The notes: generated from the sequence alone by a model not told the origin. Numbered from the stretch's first letter, positions 8,648 through 17,545 are shown. The stretch is 64,000 nt of DNA from Actinomycetota bacterium (GCA_023380915.1 JAMCSM010000111.1:12592-76591), one strand, 5' to 3'. Made by a program: numbers and translations.

Positions 8648-9634
8648 ATGCCTAATAAATTTTTAAATATCGAGGAAGAATCTTTAAAGCAAATTTGGAA
8701 AGAAAGAGCGAAATTTAGTTATCATACTGTAGAAGAATTTGGCTCAAGAGGAAATATAAAAGATGAGACGGTTTCAGAAATTTTACAAGGTGGAATAGAT
8801 ATTCATGTTCATGGTTATCCTGAAGCTTTGGTTGATACAGGTTGGGATTTTGCTTGGGAAGCAAAAAGTGCATATGATGCTGGAATGAGAGCGATTGTGT
8901 GCAAGAGCATGCATTCAGATACCGCACCCATGACATACTTTGTACAACAAATTATTAATAAATACGGAAAAGAGTGCGAGGAACAGCATTCATTCAATGT
9001 GTTTGGTGGAGTTGTTTTAAATTGGTCTGTTGGGGGGATAAATCCAATTGCAGTAGAAACAAGTGCTAAGCTAGGCGCAAAAATTATTTGGTTGCCCAGT
9101 CATGATGCAGCACATCACATGAGAGTATTAGATGAAGGTCAAGGTATAGAGGTAATTGATAAGAATGATAATGTTATACCAGAATTAATTGAAATTTTTA
9201 AGATTGTCAGTAAATATAATATAATTCTTGACCTTGATCATATTTCGACAAAAGAAAGGTTTATTATTGTAGAAGAAGCTAAAAAATATGGAGTAAAGAA
9301 AATTTTGCTTACACATCCTCAATGGAGCGTTAACCGTATGTCAATAGAACAAATGACAGAAATTAGTAAAATGGGAGCATATATTGGTCTTTATTTATAT
9401 AGCGCATTTCCTCATTTCAATAATCCTGTTTGTGACAGGACAGAAGTTACTAAAATAATAGAAAAAGTTGGTGCTGATAAATGTGTTATGGGTACTGATT
9501 TTGGTTCAATGCTGAATCCTCCTCCGGTAGAAGGAATGAAATTATATATAAGGCTTCTACTTGCTATGGGTGTTTCTAAAGAAGATATTCGGACAATGTT
9601 GATTAATAACCCTTCAAAGTTATTGGATATATAG
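8648..9634 (+). CDS. DUF6282 family amidohydrolase-like protein
   Basis: A 328-residue protein of the DUF6282 group within the metal-dependent amidohydrolase fold. Visible metal motifs are GGIDIHVHGYPEALVDTG near residue 50, WLPSHDAAHHM near 150, LDLDHISTKER near 197 and LLTHPQWSVNRMS near 223, closing with MGTDFGSMLNPP. The ATG is preceded by AAAAGGA. It sits between two sugar epimerases, so a lactonase or hydrolase step on a sugar-like molecule is plausible. No member of this group is known to me with an assigned reaction in such a context. Confidence 0.8.
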   Translation: MPNKFLNIEEESLKQIWKERAKFSYHTVEEFGSRGNIKDETVSEILQGGIDIHVHGYPEALVDTGWDFAWEAKSAYDAGMRAIVCKSMHSDTAPMTYFVQQIINKYGKECEEQHSFNVFGGVVLNWSVGGINPIAVETSAKLGAKIIWLPSHDAAHHMRVLDEGQGIEVIDKNDNVIPELIEIFKIVSKYNIILDLDHISTKERFIIVEEAKKYGVKKILLTHPQWSVNRMSIEQMTEISKMGAYIGLYLYSAFPHFNNPVCDRTEVTKIIEKVGADKCVMGTDFGSMLNPPPVEGMKLYIRLLLAMGVSKEDIRTMLINNPSKLLDI

Positions 9635-9744
9635 GAACCTAAAATTAGTAGAAAAATTTTTGATATTCTACTTTTATATTAAATTTAATTTTAGTCATTA
9701 TATTAATTTAAAAATATTACTAACTTATTATGTGAGGATATTAA

Positions 9745-10581
9745 ATGAAAATAGGGTGTAATACAGTAGCTTTTAGAAAAATGGATCTAGATTATGCATT
9801 GGAGAAAATATCAGAAGCCGGATATGAATACGTTGAAGTAGAAGCAAATCTTAAGTGGTGCTCACATGCTGATCCATGGAGAGACGATCCTGTTAAATTC
9901 AAGGATAAGATAAAAAGTTTTGGGTTTAAAGGAGTATCTGCAATAGGGTCTCATAGAGAACTTATAACATCAGAACAAGGAGTTAAGGATATAAAAAGGG
10001 CCTTAGAGTGGGCACATGAAGCAGACGTGCCTGTGGTTTTAACTGGTGAAGGGAGAATTCCGCAAGATATGTCTGTTGAAGATGCTTTATATACTTTGAA
10101 AGAGAGATATAAAGAAATTCTGGAAGTGGCCGAAAAATATAAGGTTTATTTAGCTATTGAAGATCATGGAAGTATCTCATTAACACCAAATGGGTTACCA
10201 AAACTGTTAAGTCTTGCTGAAAGCAAATGGTTTGGTGTTAATTATGATACTGCCAATATACATAGGGGAGATTACGTAGGTACTGATAGTGATGGCTACG
10301 AGTGGAAGATGGGCACAAAATCAAGCTATGATGAGGTGGAGTTACTTAAAAAGGTTACAGATAGAGTTAAACATTTGCATATAAAGGATGTTGTCGGCCG
10401 TAATGCTGTAACACTGGGACAGGGTGAGATAAATATAATAGGTTGTTTGGAAGTATTAAAGAAATCAGGTTACCAGGGTGTGCTATCCTACGAAACTGAA
10501 GGTTTTGAAGAACCGGTAGAAGCTTATGGGATGATTGTAGAAAGTAGAAAATTCCTGATAGATGTGCTTAACAGTCTTTAA
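9745..10581 (+). CDS. Sugar phosphate isomerase/epimerase family (second copy)
   Basis: A 278-residue xylose-isomerase-like TIM barrel, distinct from the one at 7596. Landmarks: MKIGCNTVAFRKMDLDYAL at the N-terminus, VYLAIEDHGSISLTPNGL near residue 135, WFGVNYDTANIHRGDY near 165, HLHIKDVVGRN near 211 and GQGEINIIG near 228, then YETEGFEEP. The Glu, Asp, His and Glu ligands of a divalent metal are all in place. It precedes a duplicated leader and the ABC binding protein. It may act with the first epimerase on successive intermediates. Confidence 0.85.
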   Translation: MKIGCNTVAFRKMDLDYALEKISEAGYEYVEVEANLKWCSHADPWRDDPVKFKDKIKSFGFKGVSAIGSHRELITSEQGVKDIKRALEWAHEADVPVVLTGEGRIPQDMSVEDALYTLKERYKEILEVAEKYKVYLAIEDHGSISLTPNGLPKLLSLAESKWFGVNYDTANIHRGDYVGTDSDGYEWKMGTKSSYDEVELLKKVTDRVKHLHIKDVVGRNAVTLGQGEINIIGCLEVLKKSGYQGVLSYETEGFEEPVEAYGMIVESRKFLIDVLNSL

Positions 10582-10585
10582 TTTT

Positions 10586-10691
10586 AAGATTAGATTGAAA
10601 GGAGATGACAATATAATTATTTAAATTAAATTACTAATAAGATTAGATTGAAAGGAGATGACAATATAATTTTTTGAACTAAATTACTAAT
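10586..10691. repeat. Tandem 53-bp duplication carrying a ribosome-binding site
   Basis: Bases 10586-10638 and 10639-10691 are two nearly identical copies. Each contains GATTAGATTGAAAGGAGATG. The AAAGGAGATGACAATATAAT part looks like a Shine-Dalgarno region with no usable start after it. The second copy ends 30 bases before the lipoprotein start. Probably a recent slippage duplication in the leader of the binding-protein gene. Confidence 0.85.
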
Positions 10692-10721
10692 GAAGACATT
10701 CTATGAAAAGAAAGGAAAAGA

Positions 10722-11837
10722 ATGATAATGAAAAAAATATTAATATTATTGGTTACAGTAGTTTTAATAGTTTCCTTGGGGGTGGGATGTAAAGCTGCTA
10801 CAACGGCAACAACTGCAGCAGCTGAAACAACAAAAGCAGCCGAGACAACTGCAGCAGCAACAGTTCCACAATATGACAAACTTGTGGTAGGTACATTGCC
10901 TCTTGGGATGGGTGTTGTTGTACAGTGGGCTCTTGAAAAAGGCTACTTTAAGGAACTTGGACTTAACATTGAGAAGAGTATGTTTGGCAACGGTGCACTT
11001 CTCAACGAAGCAGTTAATGCAAAACTTATTGATGTAGCAGTGAGCGGCACCGCATCGGTTTTTTCACTTGCAAATAGCGCTGGTATATTGGTGGGTGAAA
11101 CAGGCATAGCTGGTAAAATTGGACTTTATGCCCGTCCTGACTCTAAGGTACTCACAAAAAAAGGTGAGATCCCAGAGCATCCTGATATGTATGGTAGCAA
11201 GGATACAATAAAGGGACTGAATTTCTTGGGTCCTCTCGGAACATCGTGTCAGCTTGAAACTATAAAATATGTAAATCTTTTTGGATTAAATATGAGCGAC
11301 GTAAAGATGACTGGCATGGATGTGGGTCAGGCATTTCAAGCATATGTGGCAGGTCAGGGCGATCTTTTACCAACTTGGTCTCCATTTGGCTGGCAGGCAG
11401 TAGATAAGGGTTATGTTCTAGTTGCTCCTTTTGAAGAAATAACAGGGTTTTATTCTACTGATTCTATTTTTGTACGTCCTGAGGTACTTAAGGAAAGACG
11501 AGATGAAATAGTACTTTTTTTAAAAGCTATATACCATGCATGTGATGACTTACAGGATAATGATTTAAGAATACCTTTTGCCATTAAATTCTTTGGTGAT
11601 AATGGTATTGTATGGACCGAAGATTACATGACAAGAGAAGCAAATTATTGTTTTTATTTCACAAAGGATTATATATCAAAGCCCGAGTATCTATTTGGCA
11701 AGAGCAATTTGGCTTTCGGCGAATTCTTTACTGAAGCAGGTCAGATTACAAAGGATAATTTACCCAATATTACAAAATCGTTTGACACGTCAATAATTAA
11801 GGATGCTCTTGGAATAGATGTTAAGGTTGCTGAGTAA
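10722..11837 (+). CDS. ABC transporter substrate-binding lipoprotein, NitT/TauT type
   Basis: A 371-residue periplasmic-binding protein of the SsuA/TauA/NMT1-like class, delivering its ligand to the permeases at 12547 and 13329. Signal peptide MKKILILLVTVVLIVSLG ends in a lipobox (GVGC), followed by a Thr/Ala tether of about 25 residues. The domain begins at YDKLVVGTLPLGMGVVVQWA and continues with LLNEAVNAKLIDVAVSGTAS, typical of the fold. ATG at 10722 or, two codons on, 10728 is the start. Ligand unknown; sulfonates, nitrate, pyrimidines and phthalates are all imported by relatives. A hairpin after the stop separates it from the rest of the system. Confidence 0.88.
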   Translation: MIMKKILILLVTVVLIVSLGVGCKAATTATTAAAETTKAAETTAAATVPQYDKLVVGTLPLGMGVVVQWALEKGYFKELGLNIEKSMFGNGALLNEAVNAKLIDVAVSGTASVFSLANSAGILVGETGIAGKIGLYARPDSKVLTKKGEIPEHPDMYGSKDTIKGLNFLGPLGTSCQLETIKYVNLFGLNMSDVKMTGMDVGQAFQAYVAGQGDLLPTWSPFGWQAVDKGYVLVAPFEEITGFYSTDSIFVRPEVLKERRDEIVLFLKAIYHACDDLQDNDLRIPFAIKFFGDNGIVWTEDYMTREANYCFYFTKDYISKPEYLFGKSNLAFGEFFTEAGQITKDNLPNITKSFDTSIIKDALGIDVKVAE

Positions 11838-11851
11838 GACAGTATTCTATA

Positions 11852-11889
11852 TTAAGCGAGGCTTGTGAAAATTTGAAAGCCTCGCTTAA
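11852..11889 (+). terminator. Hairpin after the binding-protein gene
   Basis: TTAAGCGAGGCTT (11852-11864) pairs perfectly with AAGCCTCGCTTAA (11877-11889) over a 12-base loop. No long T run follows, so it may act as an mRNA-stabilising or partial terminator that raises the ratio of binding protein to permease. Confidence 0.65.
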
Positions 11890-12077
11890 TTAAGATGCTT
11901 TATGGGTTTAAATATTTTTGGTGTATATAGTAAATTAGTTCGATTACTGGAGTAGGAGATTTGAAGAAAATCTATCATGGAATTTTAAATGCTAACTATG
12001 GAAAATTTCAAATTAAGAAAGCTTTTAAAATATGGTAAAATTACCTAATATCACCACATGCTAAATGATATTAACAT

Positions 12078-12501
12078 ATGTTTACAGGTCCTAAGAATCA
12101 ACAAGAACTATCAGATAGTCTAATTACAAATATTTTACCGCAAGATCATGAACTTGTAGAATTAAAAAAATTTTAAACTGGAATGATATTAGCGCTATAT
12201 ATAAATCCTGCTTAGCTCAAAAACAGGTAATAAGACAAAGACAACTGATATTACTCTTGATAAAAAATTAAAGATAGTTATTGCAGTACCACATAAAAAG
12301 AACAGAAGCACTAAAATGGGAAAGGATAAGGAAAAGTTATATAACAAAAGAGCAGCAATTGAGGCTAAGATAAGTGAAAATAAAAGAATGTATGGTTTAA
12401 ATAAATCTTACTATAAAAGTTACAAAGGAGATAGGATAGAGGAGTGCCTTGATATAATGGAATTAAACATAAATACTAAAAGATATTGTAAAAAGTCCTA
12501 A
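12078..12501 (+). pseudogene. Decayed transposase (IS1182/IS5-like)
   Basis: Between the binding protein and its permeases lies a broken transposase. One piece (12078-12176) reads MFTGPKNQQELSDSLITNIL then PQDHELVELKKF, like the N-terminus of IS1182-type DDE transposases. A second piece (from 12241) reads LDKKLKIVIAVPHKKNRSTK and then LYNKRAAIEAKISENKRMYG LNKSYYKSYKGDR, like the C-terminal end (R..IE..ISE.KR). Stops and a large internal deletion separate them. The ORF starting at 12316 is only the last part. The insertion probably split the ABC operon. Confidence 0.55.
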
Positions 12502-12546
12502 ATTATTCACTATTAACTAATTATATAAGAAAGAGGTAGTTTGCGT

Positions 12547-13329
12547 ATGAAAAAGGAAAATAACAGAAAATACATTATTATAGCAATCATATCGTTAGCT
12601 ACTTTTGTGCTAATATGGGAGCTTTTGACGGATGTGTTAAAGTTAATTCCCAAAACAATGATCCCAAGTCCGATAAAGATAGCAACAACCTTCTTTGTAA
12701 AGTTTTATGACCCTAATCCTGACGGCGCTACAATGTTTCAGCATCTTTTTTCTTCGCTTAGGATTGCACTTACAGGTTATACCTTAGGTATAATTATTGG
12801 AGTGCCCTTAGGTATTTCCATGGCATGGTTTAAGAGATTCGAAATGTTTGTCCGTCCAGTTTTCGACCTTTTGCGCCCTTTGCCTGGTATTTCATGGATC
12901 CCGCTTATGATAATACTTTTTGGCATAGGCGTCTTTTCAAAGGCTATGGTTATATTCATGACATCCTTTGTTGCAAATACTATCAATTCATATTCAGGCA
13001 TTAAAGTAACACGTTCGGTTCATTTATGGGTGGGACAGACTTTTGGTGCATCAAACCTGAAAATGCTTTTTAAAATTGCTATACCAAGTGCGCTACCTAT
13101 GATTCTTACTGGACTTAAAGTTTCTCTCGGTGTTTCATGGGCAACCTTGGTTGCAGCAGAGCTTCTCGCTTCAACCCGAGGTCTTGGCTTTATGATTATG
13201 CAGTGCCGCGGTATATTTAGAATCGATGTTATAATCGTAGGCATGTTAGTAATTGGTGGAATGGGTGCGTTTCTTACGTATCTTATTACTTTTTTAGAGA
13301 AAAAAGTTCTAAAAGGAGGTAGATGGTAA
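12547..13329 (+). CDS. ABC transporter permease, NitT/TauT type (first)
   Basis: A 260-residue inner-membrane permease of the SsuC/TauC class with about six membrane helices. The EAA cytoplasmic loop that docks the ATPase reads WVGQTFGASNLKMLFKIAIP near residues 160-179, followed by SALPMILTGLKVSLGVSW. ATG at 12547 is 9 bases after GAGGT and is preferred to the TTG two codons earlier. It overlaps the next permease gene. With its non-identical partner it would form a heterodimeric channel. Confidence 0.9.
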   Translation: MKKENNRKYIIIAIISLATFVLIWELLTDVLKLIPKTMIPSPIKIATTFFVKFYDPNPDGATMFQHLFSSLRIALTGYTLGIIIGVPLGISMAWFKRFEMFVRPVFDLLRPLPGISWIPLMIILFGIGVFSKAMVIFMTSFVANTINSYSGIKVTRSVHLWVGQTFGASNLKMLFKIAIPSALPMILTGLKVSLGVSWATLVAAELLASTRGLGFMIMQCRGIFRIDVIIVGMLVIGGMGAFLTYLITFLEKKVLKGGRW

Positions 13330-14117
13330 TGAAAAGTACTTCAATAGTCCAGGCTATTAAGAGAGTATTTGCAGCTATATTTTCTATCGGAGTCGTTTTG
13401 CTTTTGTGGTATATTATAACAAACGGTACAAAGCTTGGCGAGATAATGCCAGGACCTATAGTGGTTATTATCAAATTCTTTAAGGCTTTATATACAAATA
13501 TAGGTAACTATACTATTATAGGGCATATTATGTGGAGTCTTTCACGTGTTATGGTTGCTTACACGGCGGGAGCCATTCTGGGCGTTGCATTAGGTCTTTC
13601 CATGGGTAGGTACAAACTTTTCGAAGCTATTCTTAGACCATTTTATGAAATAATAAGACCCATCCCGCCTATAGCATGGATCCCGATCGCAATAATATGG
13701 TTTGGTCTTGGAGAAATATCAAAAGACTTTATTATATTTATTTCATCTTTTACTATCATTACATTAAACGCTTTTGCAGGTGCGCGTGCCGTTAGCCCTG
13801 TACTCGTGGGCGCAGCAAAGATGCTTGGTGCCAAGAGCCATCAGATATTCTTTTCAATTGTTTTACCTTCCTCGATACCATTTATATTTGCAGGCTTACA
13901 GGCAGCACTTTCAGCCAGCTGGGGCACGGTTTTAGCAGCTGAAATGGTACATGCATCTGAAGGCGTTGGATGGATTATTTTCAGCGGTATGGAAAACAAC
14001 ATGCCCACCCAGATATTTGTTGGTATGATTGCAATAGGTATTGTGGGCTTTCTGCTTATAAATATTATGAGAGGAGTTGAAGCTAAATTATGCGAATGGA
14101 GCAAGAGCGGAACATAA
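13329..14117 (+). CDS. ABC transporter permease, NitT/TauT type (second)
   Basis: A 262-residue permease, paralogous to the preceding one. Its EAA loop is LVGAAKMLGAKSHQIFFSIV followed by LPSSIPFIFAGLQAALSASW. Start choice: ATG at 13323 leaves only 3 bases after AGGAGGT, whereas ATG at 13329 (TAATG overlap with the previous stop) leaves 9, so 13329 is chosen. The 3' end overlaps the ATPase gene by 28 bases, showing tight translational coupling. Confidence 0.9.
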   Translation: MKSTSIVQAIKRVFAAIFSIGVVLLLWYIITNGTKLGEIMPGPIVVIIKFFKALYTNIGNYTIIGHIMWSLSRVMVAYTAGAILGVALGLSMGRYKLFEAILRPFYEIIRPIPPIAWIPIAIIWFGLGEISKDFIIFISSFTIITLNAFAGARAVSPVLVGAAKMLGAKSHQIFFSIVLPSSIPFIFAGLQAALSASWGTVLAAEMVHASEGVGWIIFSGMENNMPTQIFVGMIAIGIVGFLLINIMRGVEAKLCEWSKSGT

Positions 14118-14872
14118 ATGAAAAATATGTTATTGAGTGTAATGGTATTTCAAAAATCTTCTATTCTGGGATAGATGAGTTTAAGGTAATAGACAAAATA
14201 GACCTTAAGGTGCGCGAAAACGAATTTCTCGTACTTTTTGGTCCTGGCCAATGTGGTAAAACAATATTGCTAAATATAATAGCCGGCCTTGAGTTACCAA
14301 CAGATGGTATGGTTTTAGTTAATGGTAAGAAGATTGAGTCTCCGGGTCCCGACCGTGGTGTGGTATATCAAACAACAGCACTTTTCCCATGGCTTACCAC
14401 AATGGGTAACGTTGAATATGGCCTGAAAGTGCGTGGTATAAATAAAAATGAAAGGCGCAAGCGTGCACAATATTATATTAACCTTGTTGGACTTCAGGGC
14501 TTTGAAAAAGTATACCCTAATAAGCTTTCAGGTGGAATGAAACAGCGTGTTGGAATTGCCCGCGCGTACTGTATCGAGCCGGTCGTTATGCTTATGGATG
14601 AGCCATTTGGCTCACTTGATGCACAGACACGTTATCTTATGCAGAAGGAACTTGGATTCATCTACGAAAAGGAAAGACGCACAGTTATATTTATTACAAA
14701 TAACATTGAAGAAGCTCTTTACCTAGCTGACAGGGTAGTGGTACTTAATAACTGTCCTACCAGCATTAAGACCGAATATATAATTGATATGCCACGGCCT
14801 AGGGATTACATAGATCCCAAGTTTTTGCGGCTGCGCAAGGAAATTTCCAGTATTAAAGATAGAACACTTTGA
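14090..14872 (+). CDS. ABC transporter ATPase, NitT/TauT type (degenerate H-loop)
   Basis: A 260-residue nucleotide-binding subunit. Walker A is GPGQCGKT near residue 59, Q-loop VVYQTTALFPWLT, signature LSGGMKQR, Walker B with catalytic Glu VVMLMDEPFGSLDA. The H-loop, normally THD in this family, reads FITNNIEEA, so the switch histidine is replaced by Asn. The partner ATPase has the opposite defect, a degenerate signature. In a head-to-tail dimer both changes would fall in the same composite ATP site. The pair would then have one consensus site and one impaired site. Confidence 0.9.
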   Translation: MRMEQERNINEKYVIECNGISKIFYSGIDEFKVIDKIDLKVRENEFLVLFGPGQCGKTILLNIIAGLELPTDGMVLVNGKKIESPGPDRGVVYQTTALFPWLTTMGNVEYGLKVRGINKNERRKRAQYYINLVGLQGFEKVYPNKLSGGMKQRVGIARAYCIEPVVMLMDEPFGSLDAQTRYLMQKELGFIYEKERRTVIFITNNIEEALYLADRVVVLNNCPTSIKTEYIIDMPRPRDYIDPKFLRLRKEISSIKDRTL

Positions 14873-14887
14873 TTGGAGGCTCATAAT

Positions 14888-15631
14888 ATGTCAGACAATA
14901 TAAAAGTAAAGGTTGTAAATCTCATTAAAAAATTTGGAGGCTTACTCGTTCTGGATAATATTTCCTTTGAGGTTATGAATGGCGAGTTTCTCTGTATAGT
15001 AGGTCCTACAGGGTGTGGGAAAACAACCTTCCTAAATAGTCTTACAAAGCTTTATGATATTACAGGCGGAGAGATTTTAGTAAACAACGAGCCTGTTAAT
15101 TTGAAAAATCACAATATATCTTATATTTTTCAAGAAGATTCGACAATGCCATGGCTTACGGTAGAACAGAATGTGAGCTTTGGACTTGATATAAAAAAAG
15201 TTCCTTTTAAAGAGAAAAAGGAAAAAGTTAATGAGGTTTTAGACCTGGTGGGTCTTACGTCTTTCCGTGGATACTATCCTCATCAGCTTTCAGGAAGCAT
15301 GCTGCAACGTGTTGCCATTGCACGTGCCTTTGCCATAAATCCAGAACTTCTGCTTATGGATGAGCCTTATGGGCAGCTTGATATTGAGCTCAGGTTCAAT
15401 CTAGAGGATGAGCTTATCAAACTGTGGGAAAAAACAAAGACTACCGTTTTGTTTATTACACACAACATAGAGGAAGCGGTATATCTGGGGCAAAACATAC
15501 TTGTCCTCACAAACAAGCCCACAAAGATTAAAAAGAAAATAGAGGTTGACTTGCCAAGACCTCGCGATATAACATCACCTGATTTTGTGAAGCTGCGTAG
15601 CGATGTAACAGAGCTAATAAAGTGGTGGTAG
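14888..15631 (+). CDS. ABC transporter ATPase, NitT/TauT type (degenerate signature)
   Basis: A 247-residue nucleotide-binding subunit. Walker A GPTGCGKTT, Q-loop YIFQEDSTMPWLT, Walker B LLLMDEPYGQLD and H-loop FITHNIEEA are intact, but the signature is LSGSMLQR instead of LSGGxxQR. ATG at 14888 lies 7 bases after GGAGG and is preferred to a TTG at 14873 that would put the Shine-Dalgarno inside the coding region. Third-position GC is higher across 12.5-16.9 kb than in flanking genes, hinting that the transporter and sulfatase maturase arrived together. Confidence 0.9.
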   Translation: MSDNIKVKVVNLIKKFGGLLVLDNISFEVMNGEFLCIVGPTGCGKTTFLNSLTKLYDITGGEILVNNEPVNLKNHNISYIFQEDSTMPWLTVEQNVSFGLDIKKVPFKEKKEKVNEVLDLVGLTSFRGYYPHQLSGSMLQRVAIARAFAINPELLLMDEPYGQLDIELRFNLEDELIKLWEKTKTTVLFITHNIEEAVYLGQNILVLTNKPTKIKKKIEVDLPRPRDITSPDFVKLRSDVTELIKWW

Positions 15632-15849
15632 AACCGGAGGAGAACCTATAAGAATCCCTAATATTTATGTTTGATTCACTTAATAGACACGTGTGTCTGT
15701 TTACGGCTGTGAATTACAACAAAGGAGGGTGACAATTTTTTCAGTTATATTGAGGAAATTAGACTTATGTGAAGTATAATTCCTGCTTCTGGAGTACAGT
15801 TTGGGCAACTGAGTATATAATAAAAATAAAAACGGAAAGATGTTAGACT

Positions 15850-16971
15850 ATGCCACCAGTAAACATACTTATAAAACCTGCCTCGTCTGCCTGCAATCTA
15901 AGATGCAAATACTGCTTTTACAAGGCAATTGCCGAAAACCGTAAAATTCCAAATGCAGGCATGCTTAGCGAAGATATGCTTGATCTGATGGTCAAAAAGG
16001 TCCTTGAGTTTGCAGATGATCACTGCGGTTTTGCTTTTCAGGGTGGAGAGCCTACCCTTGTTGGGCTGAAATTTTTTAAAAAGCTTATTGAGCTTCAGAA
16101 AAAATACAATACTAAAAGAGTAGTAATTAATAATACCCTCCAGACAAACGGCTATACGATTGACGAGGAATGGTGCCGTTTCCTGACAGAAAATAATTTT
16201 CTTGTAGGGCTTTCTCTTGACGGTCCTCAGGAAATACACAATCTTAACCGGAAAACCGTGTCTGGCGGTGATACCTATAACCGTCTAATGAAAACGGCAG
16301 CACTATTTTATAAATTCAAGGTACAATTAAATATTCTATCTGTTGTAACAGGCTTAACTGCACGAAAAATTGAGAAGATATATAACTTCTATAAGAAAAA
16401 TGGGTTCAGGTATTTACAGTTTATTCCTTGTCTTGAGCCACTTGAAGTAGAGAGGGGAGGCACCGATTTCTATCTTTCGCCTGAGGTTTACTCGAAATTT
16501 TTATGTCAGCTTTTTGACCTGTGGTTTGACGATTTCAAGAAGGATAAATATATAAGCATACGCCAGTTTGATAATTACATTAATATTATGGCGGACATGC
16601 CTCCAGAGGCCTGCAACATGAATGGAAAATGTTCAATACAATTTGTAATAGAAGGTGATGGAAGTGTTTACCCGTGTGACTATTATGTTTATGACAAATG
16701 GCGGATTGGCACAATAGGTGAAAACTCCCTTGCCGAAATGATATCGGGGGATGTGGCAAAAAGCTTTGTTGCAGAATCAGTAAAGCTTCCTGAGAAGTGC
16801 AGAATATGCCGATATGTGGATTTATGCCGCAATGGTTGTAAAAGAGACAGGATACTAACCGCAGATGGAGAGATGCAGACTGCCTACTGTAAGTCCTATA
16901 AGGAGTTTTTTGAGTACACTCTACCGCGCCTACAGGAGGCTTCTTTGATTGTCGAACGTATGAGAATGTAA
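15850..16971 (+). CDS. Anaerobic sulfatase-maturating enzyme (radical SAM)
   Basis: A 373-residue radical-SAM/SPASM enzyme that oxidises an active-site Cys (or Ser) of a sulfatase to formylglycine in the absence of oxygen. The SAM cluster is C15-N-L-R-C19-K-Y-C22. FAFQGGEPTLVGLKFFKKL follows near residue 58, then LQTNG and LSLDGP. The C-terminal auxiliary-cluster cysteines are in CNMNGKCSIQFV, VYPCDYYV, CRICRYVDLCRNGCKRDR and YCKSYKEFF. Its substrate is surely the CTPAR sulfatase at 17589. The 218-base leader has an AAAGGAGGGTGAC motif without a start. Confidence 0.93.
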   Translation: MPPVNILIKPASSACNLRCKYCFYKAIAENRKIPNAGMLSEDMLDLMVKKVLEFADDHCGFAFQGGEPTLVGLKFFKKLIELQKKYNTKRVVINNTLQTNGYTIDEEWCRFLTENNFLVGLSLDGPQEIHNLNRKTVSGGDTYNRLMKTAALFYKFKVQLNILSVVTGLTARKIEKIYNFYKKNGFRYLQFIPCLEPLEVERGGTDFYLSPEVYSKFLCQLFDLWFDDFKKDKYISIRQFDNYINIMADMPPEACNMNGKCSIQFVIEGDGSVYPCDYYVYDKWRIGTIGENSLAEMISGDVAKSFVAESVKLPEKCRICRYVDLCRNGCKRDRILTADGEMQTAYCKSYKEFFEYTLPRLQEASLIVERMRM

Positions 16972-17236
16972 TGCTATGTTTTAGTTGTTGGATTAAAGAG
17001 CATATAAATAATTTAAAGGAAAAAAATACTAAAATATCAATGTCATAACCGTACTAATCTCTATGATGATAGTAAAATTTAAGTAATTTTTCAGAACTCT
17101 TATGATAGAGCAAGCGTATATGTTCAGCTCTGAAGAACAAAATTTCTTCTCACCTTAAGAAGCTCTATTTTTCCCATAAAATAGGGATTTTCTGCTGACT
17201 AAAAAATATTTTAAAAATATTTTTCTCACCATTAGT
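16972..17236. other. Intergenic stretch before the sulfatase promoter
   Basis: No gene seen. A weak A/T hairpin (CTATTTT 17165-17171 with AAAATAG 17178-17184, followed by ATTTTCT) may terminate transcription of the maturase gene. The rest is featureless. Confidence 0.35.
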
Positions 17237-17265
17237 TTGACAATGATTTATAATTAAGGTAAAAT
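17237..17265 (+). promoter_or_regulatory. Sigma-70-type promoter upstream of the sulfatase
   Basis: TTGACA at 17237-17242, 17-base spacer, TAAAAT at 17260-17265. The -10 overlaps the first bases of the 22-bp operator palindrome. Confidence 0.7.
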
Positions 17266-17283
17266 CGTTTACGTAAACGATTT
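17262..17283. promoter_or_regulatory. LacI-type operator (copy 2, perfect 22-bp palindrome)
   Basis: A perfect 22-bp palindrome: AAATCGTTTAC followed by its complement GTAAACGATTT. It is the best of the three related sites and defines the core GTTTACGTAAAC. The central CG step and hexamer arms are typical of LacI/GalR operators. Confidence 0.8.
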
Positions 17284-17394
17284 AATATATTCAAATATCA
17301 TCTTTGTAATATTAATTTATTGCTAAAAAAGATATAAAAGTAAATAAAAAAGATATAAAAATAAAGATAGAGCAAAAAAAGAGGGAGAGCATAG

Positions 17395-17545
17395 ATGAGT
17401 AAGTGGAAATTGGAAAACTGGAACTAAAATTACATTGAAAAAGAAATTATCAGAATTGTTTGGGACACTAATATGAGAATGTAGTAAGAATAAAAGAGGT
17501 ATTTCTCCAAAATGACATAGGAGAGTAATTCCAGTTATAATAAAG
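17395..17545 (+). pseudogene. Possible relic of a creatininase-type gene start
   Basis: After GAGGGAGAGC an ATG opens MSKWKLENWN and stops. The intact creatininase also begins MSKW after a similar leader behind the same kind of operator. Further on, fragments read LQNDI and, in another frame, RVIPVI, reminiscent of LKKNDVILIPV in the intact gene. Only short pieces match, so this could also be chance or a leader peptide. Confidence 0.3.

Noticed and set aside
10586..10691. CRISPR array
   Set aside because: Two directly abutting copies with no spacers and no cas genes; a simple tandem duplication.
12316..12501. 61-codon ORF as a gene
   Set aside because: It is the end of a broken transposase; the reading frame continues upstream to 12241 with the same similarity and then breaks.
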